DNA of 64,000 nt from Laguncularia racemosa (GCA_037954665.1 JBBMOL010000047.1:744001-808000), one strand, 5' to 3'. Positions 10,240 through 21,853 are shown, counted from the first letter of the stretch. A program made the numbers and translations. The notes: generated by a model from the sequence alone, not told the origin.

Positions 10240-10872
10240 GTTGGTTAGGAATTGCCTATCTTGAATCCAATTTTTGTTCTTTATACATCTAGGTTTCAAA
10301 AAAAAAAAAAAATTCGTGTTAAAAAAAAAGGAGAAAAGTTTGAATCTTTATGTATTAATTGATTTTATTAGACTTGTTATAGCAATCACTATATGCACTC
10401 AATTGAGTCATGTTTAATTTCTTGTTAAATAGTAAAAAAAAAAAAGAGAGGAAAATTTGTACAATTTTTTTTTTTTTTGATTCTTAGCAATAGTTGTGTT
10501 GAAGTCCATAATTGAGTTGATTGAAGTGTTGGGGAAACTGTTGTGACTTGTTGAATTGTTGATTCCCACAACAAAGGAATATGTTGAAATTTGCGGAACG
10601 ACTTCTGATTTTTTGTTGAATTCTAAAAGAATTGAGGAAGAAATTATGAGTGGTAAGAGGCAAGAGTGGTGAGAACATTAGAGTGCACAAAAGCCAATTG
10701 AATCTTGTGAGAAATAAAACACGAGTGATTAGAGAGACATTTCGTGATTGAGTGGCAAAACACATGAGGGAGTGATTTAGTGAGGATCATTATTTTCTAT
10801 TATCATCTTTGTTTTTGTTGCAGAAAAAGCATCTCTAATAGAAATTCTCCAGATAGTGTGGTGGGTGGTATT
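10240..10872 (+). other. E2 leader and first codons of gag
   Basis: This is AT-rich leader with A and T runs near 10298, 10321, 10431 and 10466. It ends with a splice-acceptor-like tttttgttgcag (about 10813-10824), then a segment readable as SNRNSPDSVVGG, which resembles the gag start of E12 (SRQHSPEGERG). The codon where ATG is expected reads ATC. E4 cuts the gene at 10873. Confidence 0.6.
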
Positions 10873-12425
10873 TGATAAAGGTATATTTTATCATGTTATA
10901 TCTTGTGATTAGTATATATATTATTGTCAATTATTAGAAATTCCCAATGAAAAGATACTTAAATTGCATTTATGTTAATATCTTAGGGATTAATGGACTT
11001 GATGATGTATATGATGCAAAACATGAAGAAATCACAAGCAAGGGATGAGATATGGCCGTGTCTTATGTAGTGTTTTTCCTTTCCACAACTATTAAAGAAA
11101 AACAAAGGATGAGAGGCTTAAGGGGATAGCCCATGGCCGTTCTTCATGTGGTGGGTGCGTTTACCCCCTGATCCATGGCCGTGCCAAAAAGAAGAAGGAA
11201 AGAAGAAAATGCCGAGAAGCTTATGGAGTTATCCCACGGCCGTGGTTTATGTGGTGGCAGTAACAACCACATTACACACGGCCGTGCCTCATGTGGTGGA
11301 CTGCCGACTTTTCATATTCTTGTGCAATTTGTACGTTTTTGCGGAGCATAAAAGGAGTGGTGAGAAAGAAGAGAAAAAAATACGACTGGGGGAAGGAGAG
11401 GAGACTTTGAACAATTTAGATTTGAGAGCTTTGTTTTGAGAAATTTTAGCTTTTTACAAGGGAATTGAAGATTGAATTCAATTGTACTTCCATCAATTGA
11501 GATCAAGTCAGAAATCTCTGAAGAGTTGTTTTAGGATCTTATTTCCAGATTTGCTACATATTGGTGACTTCTTATCTTAATCATATTTTGCATTTCTGTG
11601 AATTGGTTTTTTATGTCTTTAATGGATTATTTAACATTTTTTGTTGAATTTTGTCTTGTTGTTATCAATTGTATGGCTGGCTAATTTCATTAGTGGGAAT
11701 AGTGGATGAAGGCCTAGTTTGCTAAAATGAATCAGTGTAGTTTGGTTATGAGATTGACATATATGTGGAGTATTCATGTTGTGAATTCCTATAATTTCAA
11801 TTTAATTGTGATAAGATTAAGATTGTTAGAAATCCAATCAATACGAAAGTGGAGATAGGATTTGTTAGGAATTCTTAATTAGACTAATGAGACAATGCGA
11901 AAGCGGCGTTAATTGGTTTAATTAGGGTTCATATAGAGATTAAAGCTATGTTCTAATTAATTATTCACTAAGAGATTAGGGATAATTGTATTAGGCATAA
12001 GGCGATCATAGCATTGAAAAATGTATGAGAGTATATCAGAATCCTCTGTTAATTAGAGATACGAAAGTGGACTAATTGATTTGAGGTTTAAAATGTTGAA
12101 CTCACGTGAATAACCACATATAAGTTGATTTCAATAACTTAACGGTAGTTTAATTACATGACTAGGTGAATTCTAAATTCCTGCTGTTCAATTGGAAGTA
12201 TTTATAAAATCTTATAATTCTCATTAGCATAGAACTTAATTTAATCTCTTTAGTTAAATATATAAAAGATTCCTGTTTGAATTACCTAAATATCAGTATA
12301 AGTTATTTATAGGTTTGGTAATCTTTTTAGTCCTCGAGGGAACGATACTCTACTCATCATATATTACTTGATTGCGACCTAGTATACTTGCTAGCGGTTT
12401 CATTTATACATTTCACGAGTGACCA
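10873..12425 (+). repeat. E4 5' LTR (about 1553 bp)
   Basis: It starts TGATAAAGG after E2 sequence and ends GAGTGACCA before the primer site. U3 holds five spaced CATGGCCGTG-like words, four of them with a trailing TCATGTGGTGG-type word, between 11053 and 11295. A weak TATA-like cataaaagg lies near 11347. The last 500 bp are alignable by eye with the E1 LTR. Confidence 0.8.
11053..11295 (+). repeat. CATGGCCGTG / ATGTGGTGG array in E4 U3
   Basis: Five copies of a GGCCGT core occur near 11055, 11134, 11178, 11240 and 11281, spaced about 40-80 bp. Four are followed by an ATGTRGTG-like word. The same two words recur at about 15311-15412 in the same element, downstream of pol. Confidence 0.7.
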
Positions 12426-12431
12426 AGTTTT

Positions 12432-12449
12432 TGGCGCCGTTGCCGGGAC
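12432..12449 (+). promoter_or_regulatory. E4 primer-binding site (tRNA-Asp)
   Basis: tggcgccgttgccgggac complements the 3' end of plant tRNA-Asp with one base missing near its end. It is the primer used by Athila elements and separates this lineage from the Met-primed elements. Confidence 0.9.
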
Positions 12450-12541
12450 TATAAGATATTAGACTTTGTAGCTTTGTTGGTAATTTAGGTGCATTTTATT
12501 TTTGTTGATAGTGTGTCTTTACTTTTCTGTCTTTTCTGCGG

Positions 12542-13830
12542 GTGCGCATGCAAAGGAGTAGGAGTCTTGAACTTCTGCCCCTAGATCCTGAGATAGAGCG
12601 TACTATACATCGTTTGAGAAGAGAGAATAGACAGAGGGAGAGAATCAAGAGGAAATCATGGCAGATGACAATAACAATCTTCCTATTCAGGCTGCCCCGC
12701 GAGCACTTCGCGATTTTCAATCCCAACTGTTTCAAGGACCACAATTAGAAGGCCAGCTGTTCAGGCCAACACTTTTGAGCTGAAGCCGGCACTTATACAG
12801 ATGGTGCAATCCAATCAATTTGGTGGATATACACATGAGAGCCTTGATGAGCACATAGCAGGATTCCTTCAGTATTCTAACTTGATAAAGATGAATGGTG
12901 TTTCTGATGATGCCAAAAGATTGCAACTTTTTCCTTTCTCATTGAAGGATAAGGTAAGGCTTGGTATAATTCTTTAACTCAAGATTCTAAATTTCCACAT
13001 GGGCTGAACTTCAATCAATGTTTCTTAGAAGATTTTTCCCACCATCACGTACTGCCAAATTAAGAAATGATATCACCAACTTTTCCAAGTTCAGTGGTGA
13101 ATCATTATATGAGGGATGGAACGATTTAAGGAAACAATCTGGAAGTGTCCACACTATGGCCTACCTGATAATCTCCTGATTGAGGTATTTTATCTTAGTT
13201 TGGATGACACTTGAGGTCATTGGTAGATGCTGCAGCTGGAGGTGCATTGATGGGTAAAACATACACTGAAGCCAGTGCTTTAATTGAAGAAATGGCATCC
13301 AGTGCACATAATTGGCAACATGAGAGAGGGAAATCAAGAGCTGCATCAGTTACTGATTTGATTTTATTTCAGCTCAGTTTGGCAGCTCTCACTACTCAGG
13401 TAAGCAAACTTTCTTCTTCTCAATCAATTAATGCTAACTTGCTTGTAGTTGTGACTTGTGTTCAGGACCACACACCCCTCGTTGGAATGTCCATTGGGAA
13501 ACTTTCCAGCATCATCCAATAGAGAGCAAGTCAACTATTTCAAAAATTTTCAAAGAGCTAATCAAAGGCCTTATTCCAACACTTTAAATCCAGGCTGGCA
13601 AAATCATCCAAACTTCTCATGGAGGAATGAGAAACAACATACAGAAACCCCCACCTGGATTTCAAAAACAAGTCCCTACTCAGATTCCTCCTCCTCAGCA
13701 AAGTCAGTCAAGAATAGAAGAGGTCATGAGGGACACATGCAAAAGACTGAACACCCTCCTGCAAAACCAACAAGCTTCTATAAAAAACTTGGGAGGGCAG
13801 CTCGGTCAAATTACATAGCAGCTAAGTACT
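12542..13830 (+). pseudogene. gag: E4 Athila gag, broken
   Basis: The N-terminus LLPLDPEIERTIHRLRRE is typical of Athila gag. It is followed by QSNQFGGYTHESLDEHIAGF, KMNGVSDDAKRLQLFPFSLK, a YFPPS..TAKLRNDI-like segment near 13035-13075, and VDAAAGGALMGKTYTEASAL at about 13220-13280. The C-terminal part has the Gln-rich PPPGFQKQ segment and a LQNQQASIKNLGGQLGQ coiled-coil-like end (13640-13818). Several frameshifts and stops break it. There is no CCHC zinc knuckle, as expected for Athila. Confidence 0.85.
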
Positions 13831-14261
13831 AGACCCTCAGGGTTTTTGTTAGCAAAACTGAGGAGAAACACCCATCATGTCAATGCCATCATGCTAAGGA
13901 GGGTAAGGAAGTGAAGAAAGCTGAAAGGCAGGTAAAAATTCAAGAGAAAGATCTAGAGAAAGGTAAGCAAAGGAGGAGGAACTACATCCAAAGCACCAGT
14001 GTTGCAACCTTTATTTTTCCACCTATCCCTTTCCAGGAAGACTCAAGCAGAGGGAGTTGGAAGCCTATTTGCCCAGGTTTTGTGACATATTTAAGGGGCT
14101 TCAAATAAATATACCTCTCTTAAGGCCTTGGGGGGCAAATTCATCCTATGCCAAATTCATGAAAGAGCTGCTCCTATAAAAGATCCATGGAGAGTTTTTG
14201 AGAAAGTAATGCTCTTGGCAAAGATTCAGCTGTCATAAAGAAGAAATTCGCTCAGCTACCT

Positions 14262-14556
14262 AGAAAGCTAAAAAGATCAGGGAAGTTTCAGTTCTCTTCA
14301 CCATTGGTAATATTGATTTTGAGAATGTTTTAATTGATTCTGGTGCAAGAGGAGACCAATCACTGTGCAGCTAGCTGATAAGAGCTTAAGGTTTTCTAAA
14401 GGTACAGTGGAAAGATGTCTTTAGTCAAGGTCGATAAATTCATATTTCCCAGTGGACTTTTGTCATACTGGATGTGGAAGAAGATGACGACTTTCCCACT
14501 TATTCTGGGTAGACCATTCTTAGCTAAAAGGCAAGCTCTCTTTGATTAGGACAAGG
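14262..14556 (+). pseudogene. E4 Athila protease, broken
   Basis: The active-site segment reads FENVLIDSGA at about 14318-14347. It is followed by QLADKSL (about 14371), SLVKVDKFIFP (about 14420) and ILGRPFLA (about 14500-14525), the usual Athila protease order. Part of the loop after the active site is lost, and at least two frameshifts are present. Confidence 0.8.
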
Positions 14557-15300
14557 CAAGCTCACCTTTGAGCACTAGATGACCAGGTAAACATTTGATA
14601 TGTATGATCCTGTTTTTTTTGTCTAATGAGAAAGCAAGGTATTCTGACATATCTGCTGAGGGGAAATTACTAACAATGATGTGGAGGAAGATGTAGGGCA
14701 AACCCTCTTTAAGTTGTCTTGAATGAATAGATGATGGGGGGGATGGGGATGAACAGGAAAACAAAGGCTGTGACAAGTACCCCAGACTAAAAATGTTGTT
14801 GCTTTTGAGAAGATAGACCACTATGAGAAGACACCAGTGTCGACACTAATGCCCATGCAACACTTGAACCTAATGTCCTTTTTCTAATCAATTGTTTGAT
14901 TATGAGTGTCTGAATTTAGGAATCCATGGCCTCACATTAACCAGCGCCTATGAAAGAGAATTGTAGCAGCAGATTCAAGGGCCAGTTGGATGAACATAGG
15001 GAAATTTTGGGATGGTTCAAAGGGCAGACATCTAGCAGGTAAGTTTGTTGATATCCACTTACAAAACATTGGTGGAAGCTGAAAAGAAGGGCACCATACC
15101 ATGGAAGGAAGCTTGGAATCCTAATAAAAAAATGAGGTGTTGGAGGAGTTGTTTAAACTCCTTGATGTAAGCTAACCCGAAAAGTCGGGCTAAAGACTTT
15201 AAACTAAGTGCTTCATGGGAGGCAAGTCCTATGATTAAAGATGTTGTAAATTAATTTTATTTTTCAAAAAAAAAAAAAAAATTCGGCTGAGGATTTTAGG
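14557..15300 (+). other. E4 collapsed pol region with the pol-end signature
   Basis: No RT, RNase H or integrase motif is readable in this 740 bp, so the core was deleted. At about 15196-15225 the segment gactttaaactaagtgcttc followed by atgggaggcaagtcc matches the pol terminus seen in E5 (about 17100) and E7 (about 24785). Athila pol normally ends there. The rest is unassigned pol remnant. Confidence 0.65.
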
Positions 15301-15304
15301 GGGA

Positions 15305-15412
15305 TGAATTTCGGCCGTGGTTCGGTGTGTGGTCCTAAACCACCACATGTCATACGGCCGTGCCACGGTAATGTGCAAATTACAGATTGATTCACCCCTT
15401 AACCACGGCCGT
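15305..15412 (+). repeat. GGCCGT palindrome cluster downstream of E4 pol
   Basis: Three GGCCGTG words lie near 15312, 15356 and 15405, with accaccacatgt (the complement of the ATGTGGTGG word) between them. It is the same vocabulary as the E4 U3 array. It sits where the env-position promoter or leader would be. A poly-A run (15418-15431) follows. Confidence 0.65.
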
Positions 15413-15559
15413 GTGTCAAAAAAAAAAAAAAACTTTCGATTACTTTTATTTTTTTTTCGTTGGAAACTGTAATAATTCCTTAAACACTATAGGGGATGTT
15501 AGATTGTGAATATTCTTGATCTATTTTGTCTCTTTGTGTTTCTTTTTTTCTAACTTCAG

Positions 15560-15965
15560 GGGAAAATAAAGGAAAGATGATGAGCTCGGGGTGTGCCCAC
15601 TCAATGAACTCACAATAACATGAAGGGCAGAAAGGCAAAATTTTAATATATTAATAAAAACCGTTGATATGGGCGGGCTTTAGTCCCTCAGAAGAGTGAA
15701 GTCAGACTCCACTGTCAATCTGAGCAAATGTAAAAAAAAAGAAAAAAAGAGAGAATGAAATAAGACTATTATAATAAGGAAAAAAATCTAGGGAAGAGTG
15801 GATACCATATGCTTTAACTTTGTGTTATCTTATTCAGATAAGTAATTAAAGAGATTTTATACTTGCTAGTTGCTTTTGAAGTTTAAATGAGTGTTTTGTT
15901 TTATTGACTGAGAATTTATCTTTTAAAATAAGAATTCGGTGGTTAAACATTAAGAATAAAAGTTA
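15560..15965 (+). other. E4 3' non-coding region
   Basis: This is nearly the same text as E1 540-900, including cactcaatgaactcacaata and ccctcagaagagtgaagt. It breaks off at about 15960, inside the part that in E1 lies 100-150 bp before the polypurine tract. Confidence 0.75.
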
Positions 15966-17150
15966 AGGCAATAGTTGATGTGGAAGGAGGAAAGGTTGCT
16001 TTGAGAATCGTGTGATGAAGATTAGTAATCCAAATGGCTATCGCTATGAAATACACCATGTGCATTGATGGTTCTTGTTACTCTATTGATGCTGTCGATA
16101 TGTAAGTAGATGAGCATATGAAGGAAGTCCTGAGCAAAGATGAGTTAAAGCTAAGCTTGACATTGTAAGAGAAGAAGGATGCAGACAATCCAGAGGTTAT
16201 GCTACTCATTGAGCAACTTGATTCTTCAAAAGATGTTACACCTCAGTACGGGTTTGAAAAGTTGAGAATAGAGAATGAGGCGAGACTTAAAACTTCTATA
16301 GAAGAGCTGCTAGTGTTAGAAATGAAACAATTCACAGAGTATCTGAAATGTGCTTTCCTAGTAGAAGACTCCAACCTACCAGTTATTATAGCCTCAGATT
16401 TATTCAAGAGTAGAAAGACAAATTACTCACAGTTCTGAGAGCATACAAGTGAGCCATCGCTTGGAAAATATCCGTTATAAAAGGTATCAACCCCTCCTTC
16501 TATACTCATAAAATTTTACATAAAATTGTGTAACCACAAAGACGACTAAATCCTAATATAAAGGAGGTAGTTAAGAAGGAGGTAATCAAACTTCTTGATG
16601 CTGGACTTATTTACCCCATATCTGATAGCAGTTAGGTTAGTCCAACGCAAGTGGTGCCAAAGAAGGGAGGGATTACTGTTGTCCCTAATGAAAAGATTGA
16701 GCTCATTCTCATGTGGACCGTCACTAGGTGGTGGATGTGCATTGACTATTAGAAATTGAATGACGCCACTAAAAAAGATCACTTTCCTTTCCCTTTCATT
16801 GATCAAATGTTAGAAAGGTTAGCTGGACACATGTATTATTGCTACTTAGATGCGATGTTCAGCTACTTTCAGATACCTATTACTTTAGAGGACTAGGAGA
16901 AAACCACTTTCACATGCCCTTCCGACACATATGCCTACAAGAGGATGCTGTTCGAGTTATGTAATGCATCGGCTACATTTCAACAGTGTATGTTGGCCAT
17001 ATTGGAAGATCTGGTGGAGAAAATCATGGAAGTCTTTAGGGAGAAATTGGATCTCCAACTACTAGAGACTTATTTGAAGAACATGAAGAGCATTGAGCCA
17101 ACGACATTAAACAAGGGGGGCAAACTATGTTTACCTTAGGTACATAGCAG
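15966..17150 (+). pseudogene. E5 Athila pol fragment (PR tail, partial RT, pol end)
   Basis: It begins in the protease tail (VDVEGGKVALR-like, then KYTMCIDGSCYSIDAVD). It passes the pre-RT linker (TSIEELLVLEMKQFTEYLKC, PVIIASDL at about 16300-16400). RT follows: KKEVIKLLDAGLIYPISDS (about 16575), VPKKGGITVV (about 16655), DHFPFPFIDQMLERLAG (about 16780-16830), and MLFELCNASATFQQCM (about 16945-16990). It stops at KIMEVF, just before the catalytic DD loop, and jumps to the pol-end signature near 17095-17140. So half of RT, RNase H and integrase are gone. Stops are frequent. Confidence 0.82.
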
Positions 17151-17990
17151 TCCTTTTATTTTCTTTTTCTTGTCACTATCTTAAGTCTATTATTTTTAGA
17201 AACTTGCATATCTTAAGGGGAGTTTTTAAGATTATTTAAAGAAAGCGGGAGTAATCCCTAAGTGTAGAGAAGCACCAATGACAAGTAAGGAAGTTGAATT
17301 CTAATCACTAAGTGCACTTGGTAAGTCTTTCTCAACGTTCATTTACACTTTTAGAGGTACACGATGATCACAGTTATTGTCTATTGGCTTAAGCAAGCCT
17401 TATTTTTCCTCTATGTGCTTTTCAAAGTCTATAATACCTTGAGCACAATCATTGCTTAAGGCTATGCACAACCTAAAGAGGTTTTGTGGAATTTTCATAA
17501 TCAACACGGCCATGAGCATGGCCGTACTGAAGCTAGGGCTGGCTCTATCAAATGTTCTATAGAATTTTCTTAATCAACACGGCCATGAACGGGGTTATGC
17601 TGAAGCCAGAGTTGACTCTATCAAACATTCTAGGGAAATTTTTTTAAGTTAGCACCCCTCAAGCAGGGCCCATGCTGCAGCCAAGCAGACTTGCCCTATA
17701 AACACTACCTTTTTTTGTGCCCCTTTTGAGGGTTTGCACACCCCCAAGCGGGCCGTGCGCAGCCCATGTTAACAACCTACATGTATATACAGTTTCCTCT
17801 CTCATTTTTTCTCTCTCTAACTTATCGTTTTTTTAAACTAGGAAAATCAAACTTCTCATTTTTTTTACCATTAATTTCATTGTTTTCTTTTTTTTTTTCT
17901 TTTTCTAGGATGAGCAGCACAAACTTTGGGGTTTCCTAGTCCAATATGACGCAATTATTTTTTGTTTTTAAACCCCGGGTCAAAACTCTA
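17151..17990 (+). other. E5 pre-env region with palindromes and a splice-acceptor-like start
   Basis: Four GC-rich blocks (about 17505-17530, 17575-17605, 17655-17685, 17745-17770) carry CACGGCCATGAGCATGGCC- and CTGAAGCC-like words. A tatata sequence lies near 17795, then a long pyrimidine tract ending ctttttctag at about 17900-17909, followed at once by gATGAGCAGC. The layout matches the region before the env-like ORF of E7, but the reading frame here closes after about eight codons. Confidence 0.6.
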
Positions 17991-18758
17991 GTGAAACCCA
18001 TCTACATATAAAATTCAGGTCCTCTTTTACTTGTGTTATCTATGTACTATCTTTTTAAAATTTTCCCCTTTAAAAGTTTGAATGATTTTGAATGTTGATT
18101 TAATCTTTAAAAGGGGCGAGATCCTTGAAATTTTTGCTCAAAGAGTTAGTGTTCTATGTTCCTTACTTGCCTTTTGTTGGACTTGGTATACTTAGTTGGA
18201 ATTTCAGGATAAAAATCTAAATGTGGTAATCTTACTTCTTTTTAAATTTTTGATTCTGGATTATAAAAATAAATTGAAGTCCTTATTTAAAAATTAAAAT
18301 GGTTTGGGATATTTTAAGCTTATTGGTTAATTTTTTCCTTTCAAAAATTTTAAGAGGCCAATTTTCATGAAAGGTCATAAAAGTTTATCACTATGTTTCC
18401 TTTAAGTAATCTTTTTTAAAATTTAATTTAAATTAATGTGTTAATTAAGCAATAATGTGAAAAGCTTAGTCAGTAAGGCAGGTTTTTGGTTCCTTAGAAG
18501 ACAAAGTCTAACTTCGCTTTTGACTAGTAAAAAAATTTAAAGAAATAAAAGCCGTCATTCAATGACTCAGGTTGTCTAAGTTAAGAGTACTTTAGAATCT
18601 TTAAATTTGGGATAACGGGGTTTGATGAGGTTCCTTTAAAACCCGTCACCAAAGGTCGTCGGGCTGGGGACCAATAAAAGATATTTAATAACAAGATAGG
18701 ATAAAAAAGGGAAAAGTTCAGTGGGTCTTGAACCGAAAATTTTTAGTCCATAGAATGC

Positions 18759-19379
18759 TGAGGCATGTAACCCACTTTTTAAAACCCTAAACCCCAACGA
18801 TGCTTTTGGGTTTTAAAAACCCCCGGGGGTTTTTCGTCTTGAAAAAAGTGATGCAAACAACCCCCAATAAAACCCCTTTACTGTAACCAAGTTATCAAAA
18901 TTTTTTACTACAATTCAGTTAAGAACCTAGGAAAAATTTCTTTTGCAAAAAAAAAAAGGGGTTTTTCCCTATTTTCCGAAAAAATGTGTTTTCAATATCA
19001 AAGTTTTTCTTCTTTTGCGGGCCCCAGCGGGTCAAATATAAGCAAAAAAAAATTTAGGGAAATCCTAAGTTCCTAATCTTTTTTTACCTTATCCTCATTA
19101 ACCGATAGGCAAAAAAATAATAAAAATTAAAAAACAAAAAAAAAATACTAAAAATCCAAGTTGCCTATTTTTCCTTATTTTCCCCAAAGTAGGCAACTAA
19201 AAAAACATAAATAAAAAACCAAAAAAAAAAAATAAACTTTAACAAAACCAAAAGATCCTCTATGAGCAATTCACGAAAAAATTTTAATTTTCCTAAATTT
19301 TTTCCCCCCTTTCCCATGGTACGTGAATCAAGTCGACATTGATGTCTTTTTTTTTTTTTTCAGCTAGCTGACCCTATCA
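18759..19379 (-). repeat. E6 3' LTR (smeared)
   Basis: It aligns along its whole length with 32825-33455. Shared landmarks include the gtaaccc start, ccccaacgatg, tgtaacc..gttatcaaaa, ctcaagtt and gctagctgaccctatca at the end. Differences are neighbour-copy changes. Confidence 0.8.
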
Positions 19380-19800
19380 TTCCCCCTTTCCCCTCGAAAA
19401 GATTTGTCCTCGAATCACCCATTAAAAAAAAAAGGGATCAAAATTTTTTCAAGCCTAAAAAACCAAGTGACTCAACAAATCAAATTGTAGGTTTTAAAAA
19501 ATTGATGCCCCCAAAATTTTGGGAAAACCCCCCCTCCCTCAAAATTTAATTTTTGGGCTTTCGCTGTGGTGCAAATCTTTCTTTTCCAAACCCAACAAAA
19601 CCTTTTTCTTAATAAAACACCCCTTTGACACATCCCTTTGGGTTTTGGGTTTTATTTCCCAACCCCCCCCCAAAAATTTCCTCTCATCCAGGCTACCTCT
19701 GTCCTTAAAAAAGTAAAAAAGAAAACACCAACAGGAAACAAAAGTTTAGTGTCAGTATAAGTAAAAAAAAACCCCTTGTACATAAGTAAAGTATTTGTTT
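19380..19800 (-). pseudogene. E6 integrase C-terminus and pol tail (smeared)
   Basis: Read on the minus strand, GDSRTNLFEGKGG lies at about 19380-19420, against the LTR. KERFAPQRK lies at about 19560-19600, equivalent to the KERFP.QRKSKL signature of E3. No integrase core, RNase H or RT can be found between this and the protease, and the space is too short for them (about 250 bp of linker). Confidence 0.65.
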
Positions 19801-19979
19801 CCCCCCCAAAACTTTTGCACTCCCACACTGACTTTTTCTTTCAATTTTTCTCCCCAGTGTTTCAAAAACCCCTTTTTCCCTCATACTCACCAGTTTTTGT
19901 CTCTCACTTTTTCTTTTTTTTCCCCCCCCGCTCCCTACCCCCATGCGAAACCCTTTTTTCAATTTTCATTTGGTTCTCG

Positions 19980-20243
19980 AAAACCCCTATGGTTTCTTGG
20001 GGGAAAAAAACCCCCTTTTTCCCTTTTTTTAAAAAAAAAGAATATTTATTTTGTCCCCTCGAAAAAAACTTTCCTATCAAACTCCCAAAGGGGTTTCCCA
20101 AAAAAATTGGCTAGCCCGTATGGTACCCATCACAAAAAACCTCGCTTTTTACTCCCAAAGGGAGGCCCATAACTCCTACTTGGTCCCCCTTAACCCCCAA
20201 AAATCCCAACCACTGCAAACGATAGGGGCCCAGGAAACTTTAA
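19980..20243 (-). pseudogene. E6 protease, second part (smeared)
   Basis: Minus-strand reading gives a smeared HPRPY.LQWL at about 20190-20230 and a segment equivalent to VPMxAGxxLLGRPWQFDRKV at about 20070-20125. It directly continues the protease at 30538. This places the E7 insertion inside the E6 protease. Confidence 0.65.
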
Positions 20244-21823
20244 AGAAAAATCTTTTTTAATCTTATAAAAGGGATGAATTTAAGGGCAATTTTTGAGATA
20301 ATTTTGGGGTGAAAATTAAAAATTTTTTTGCTTAATTTATTTTTATTCCCTGTTCAGGTGTGGAAAAGGGTGATTTGATGAAAAATATTTTAAAATTTAA
20401 GATAAATTTGGGGAAAAAAGCAAAAAAAAGGGAATGTTTTGAAGTTAAAGGAAGTCAAAACCGGGTTTTTTAAAAAGGGCCCGGGGGGAAGGGCAGGGGA
20501 TTACCGGGTTGGGGTACACGCCCGGTATCGCGTGGAAAAGAGTTTTCAGGACAGACCCAAAAACAGGGGTTTGGGAAAAAAAACCCCCCCTTTTAAACCA
20601 ACCGTGCTTGGGGGGAAAAACCTTTTTAAAAACCACCCTAAAAATAACCCCTGTACGAAAAAACAAAGAAGCAGGGGTATCCCGACTATTGCAAAGGGGC
20701 CCTTTGGGATATACAAAAACCCCAAATTCACTGACTCAAAACATACAAAAGGGTTTTTCCACGGGGCCGGTTATGACCGTGATCTATAAGGGAAAATACT
20801 TTAAATTTTTCCCTCCAATTTTTAAAGGGTTCTTTAATGCCCGAGAGGGAAACTACCCTGGGGGAAAAAAGTGCTTTGAAGAAAAGAAAAAGGGGAGAGA
20901 GGGGAAAAAAAACACGGGGAAAAATTTGGGGGAACAACAGCACCCAAAAAGGGAAATTTTTTTTCTTTAATTCTAGAATGTTTCACCAGGGATTTAAATT
21001 TTTCGTTTTGTTTTTTCCTTGGAACCATGTGTAGAAAAATTTTTTCGTCCCAATTTTAAAAAAAAATTGATTACTATGAAAATTTTGGGGGTTTTTGAAA
21101 AAATTTAAAGCGATTAGCATCTCTGTTTTTTCCATGTTTTTTTTTAATAAATTTTTTTTTGTGTTTGGGCCCGCTTTTGATTCATTGATTTCTGATAATT
21201 GTTTGGGGGAAAAACTCCTTTTTTGAATAGATCATTTCATGGGGCGAAAAGGCTTGTAGCAACTGGGGGTAGAAAGCCAAAAATTTTTCCGTTTTAAAAT
21301 TTTTATATAAGTTTTAATTTTAAAATTTGGGGGGTTTTGGTAAAAACATGCAATTCTTTTGTTTAATAAAAGAGGGATCTTTTTTAATAGGTTTTAAAAT
21401 TTGGATTATGATTTTGGAAGAAAAATTTTAATTTGTGGGTTTGATCCCCCCGCGGATCAAAGATAACAGTATTCATTAATTATTTTTTTTAAAATTGAAT
21501 TTTCTAGTTTAAAAGTTTGTAAGATTTGGGGAAAGGTTGGAAATTTAATTTGAAAATTTTAACTCATTGTTTAAAACCCATTGATTTCTTTTCTATTAGA
21601 AAATTTAGTTTAATTTAGGAAATTTTGGGTTTAAAAAAAAATTAACCTCAAAATTGGGGGGTTTTAAAATGGGGGGTTTTGGGGTTTATTTGTATTTGTA
21701 GCCCCTGAGGAACGTTCCGTGTTTAAACTCTATACTATGAATCGATAGGTGCATTGCCAATTTTGATCGCAAGGAAGAGTCGGAGAAAAATTTTTTTTAA
21801 ATTTGTGTGATTGCGTTTAATCA
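20244..21823 (+). repeat. E7 5' LTR (smeared)
   Basis: It aligns with 29025-30537 from the start (tcttataa..gggatgaattt) to the end (gtgtgattgcgtttaatca). The palindromes that are clean in the 3' copy (ACACGCCCGTGTA) are reduced to strings such as gggcccggggg. Only the gtacacgcccggtat remnant at about 20514-20528 survives. Confidence 0.8.
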
Positions 21824-21825
21824 AC

Positions 21826-21853
21826 TTTTTTTTCGTTTTTTCCCCGGGGGGGG
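21826..21853 (+). promoter_or_regulatory. E7 primer-binding site region (smeared)
   Basis: ttttttttcgttttttccccggggg occupies the position and the base pattern of tttttggcgccgttgccgggg in E4, with neighbour-copy changes. Confidence 0.5.

Larger units (their letters stand above)
10873..15965 (+). mobile_element. E4: Athila-like element, 5' LTR to truncated 3' region
   Basis: The order is 5' LTR, tRNA-Asp primer site, gag, protease, a short pol-end segment, a palindrome cluster, and a 3' region matching E1. RT, RNase H and integrase are absent between PR (to about 14556) and the pol end (about 15170). No env-like ORF or 3' LTR remains. At about 15960 the 3' region switches abruptly into pol of another Athila copy, E5. 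All coding parts carry stops and frameshifts. The right edge is accurate to about 10 bp. Confidence 0.8.
15966..18758 (+). mobile_element. E5: Athila-like fragment, left part
   Basis: This is the pol remnant plus the 3' region. The rest of E5, 3' non-coding sequence and LTR, is at 33456-35378 on the far side of E6. The split is supported because text right of 33455 (aacctcggattattggctaa) continues an Athila 3' region of the kind seen in E7 at about 28610. From about 17960 the sequence is smeared. Confidence 0.7.

Noticed and set aside
12542..12748. Small Arg-rich gene
   Set aside because: It is the N-terminus of Athila gag, 90 bp after the primer-binding site.
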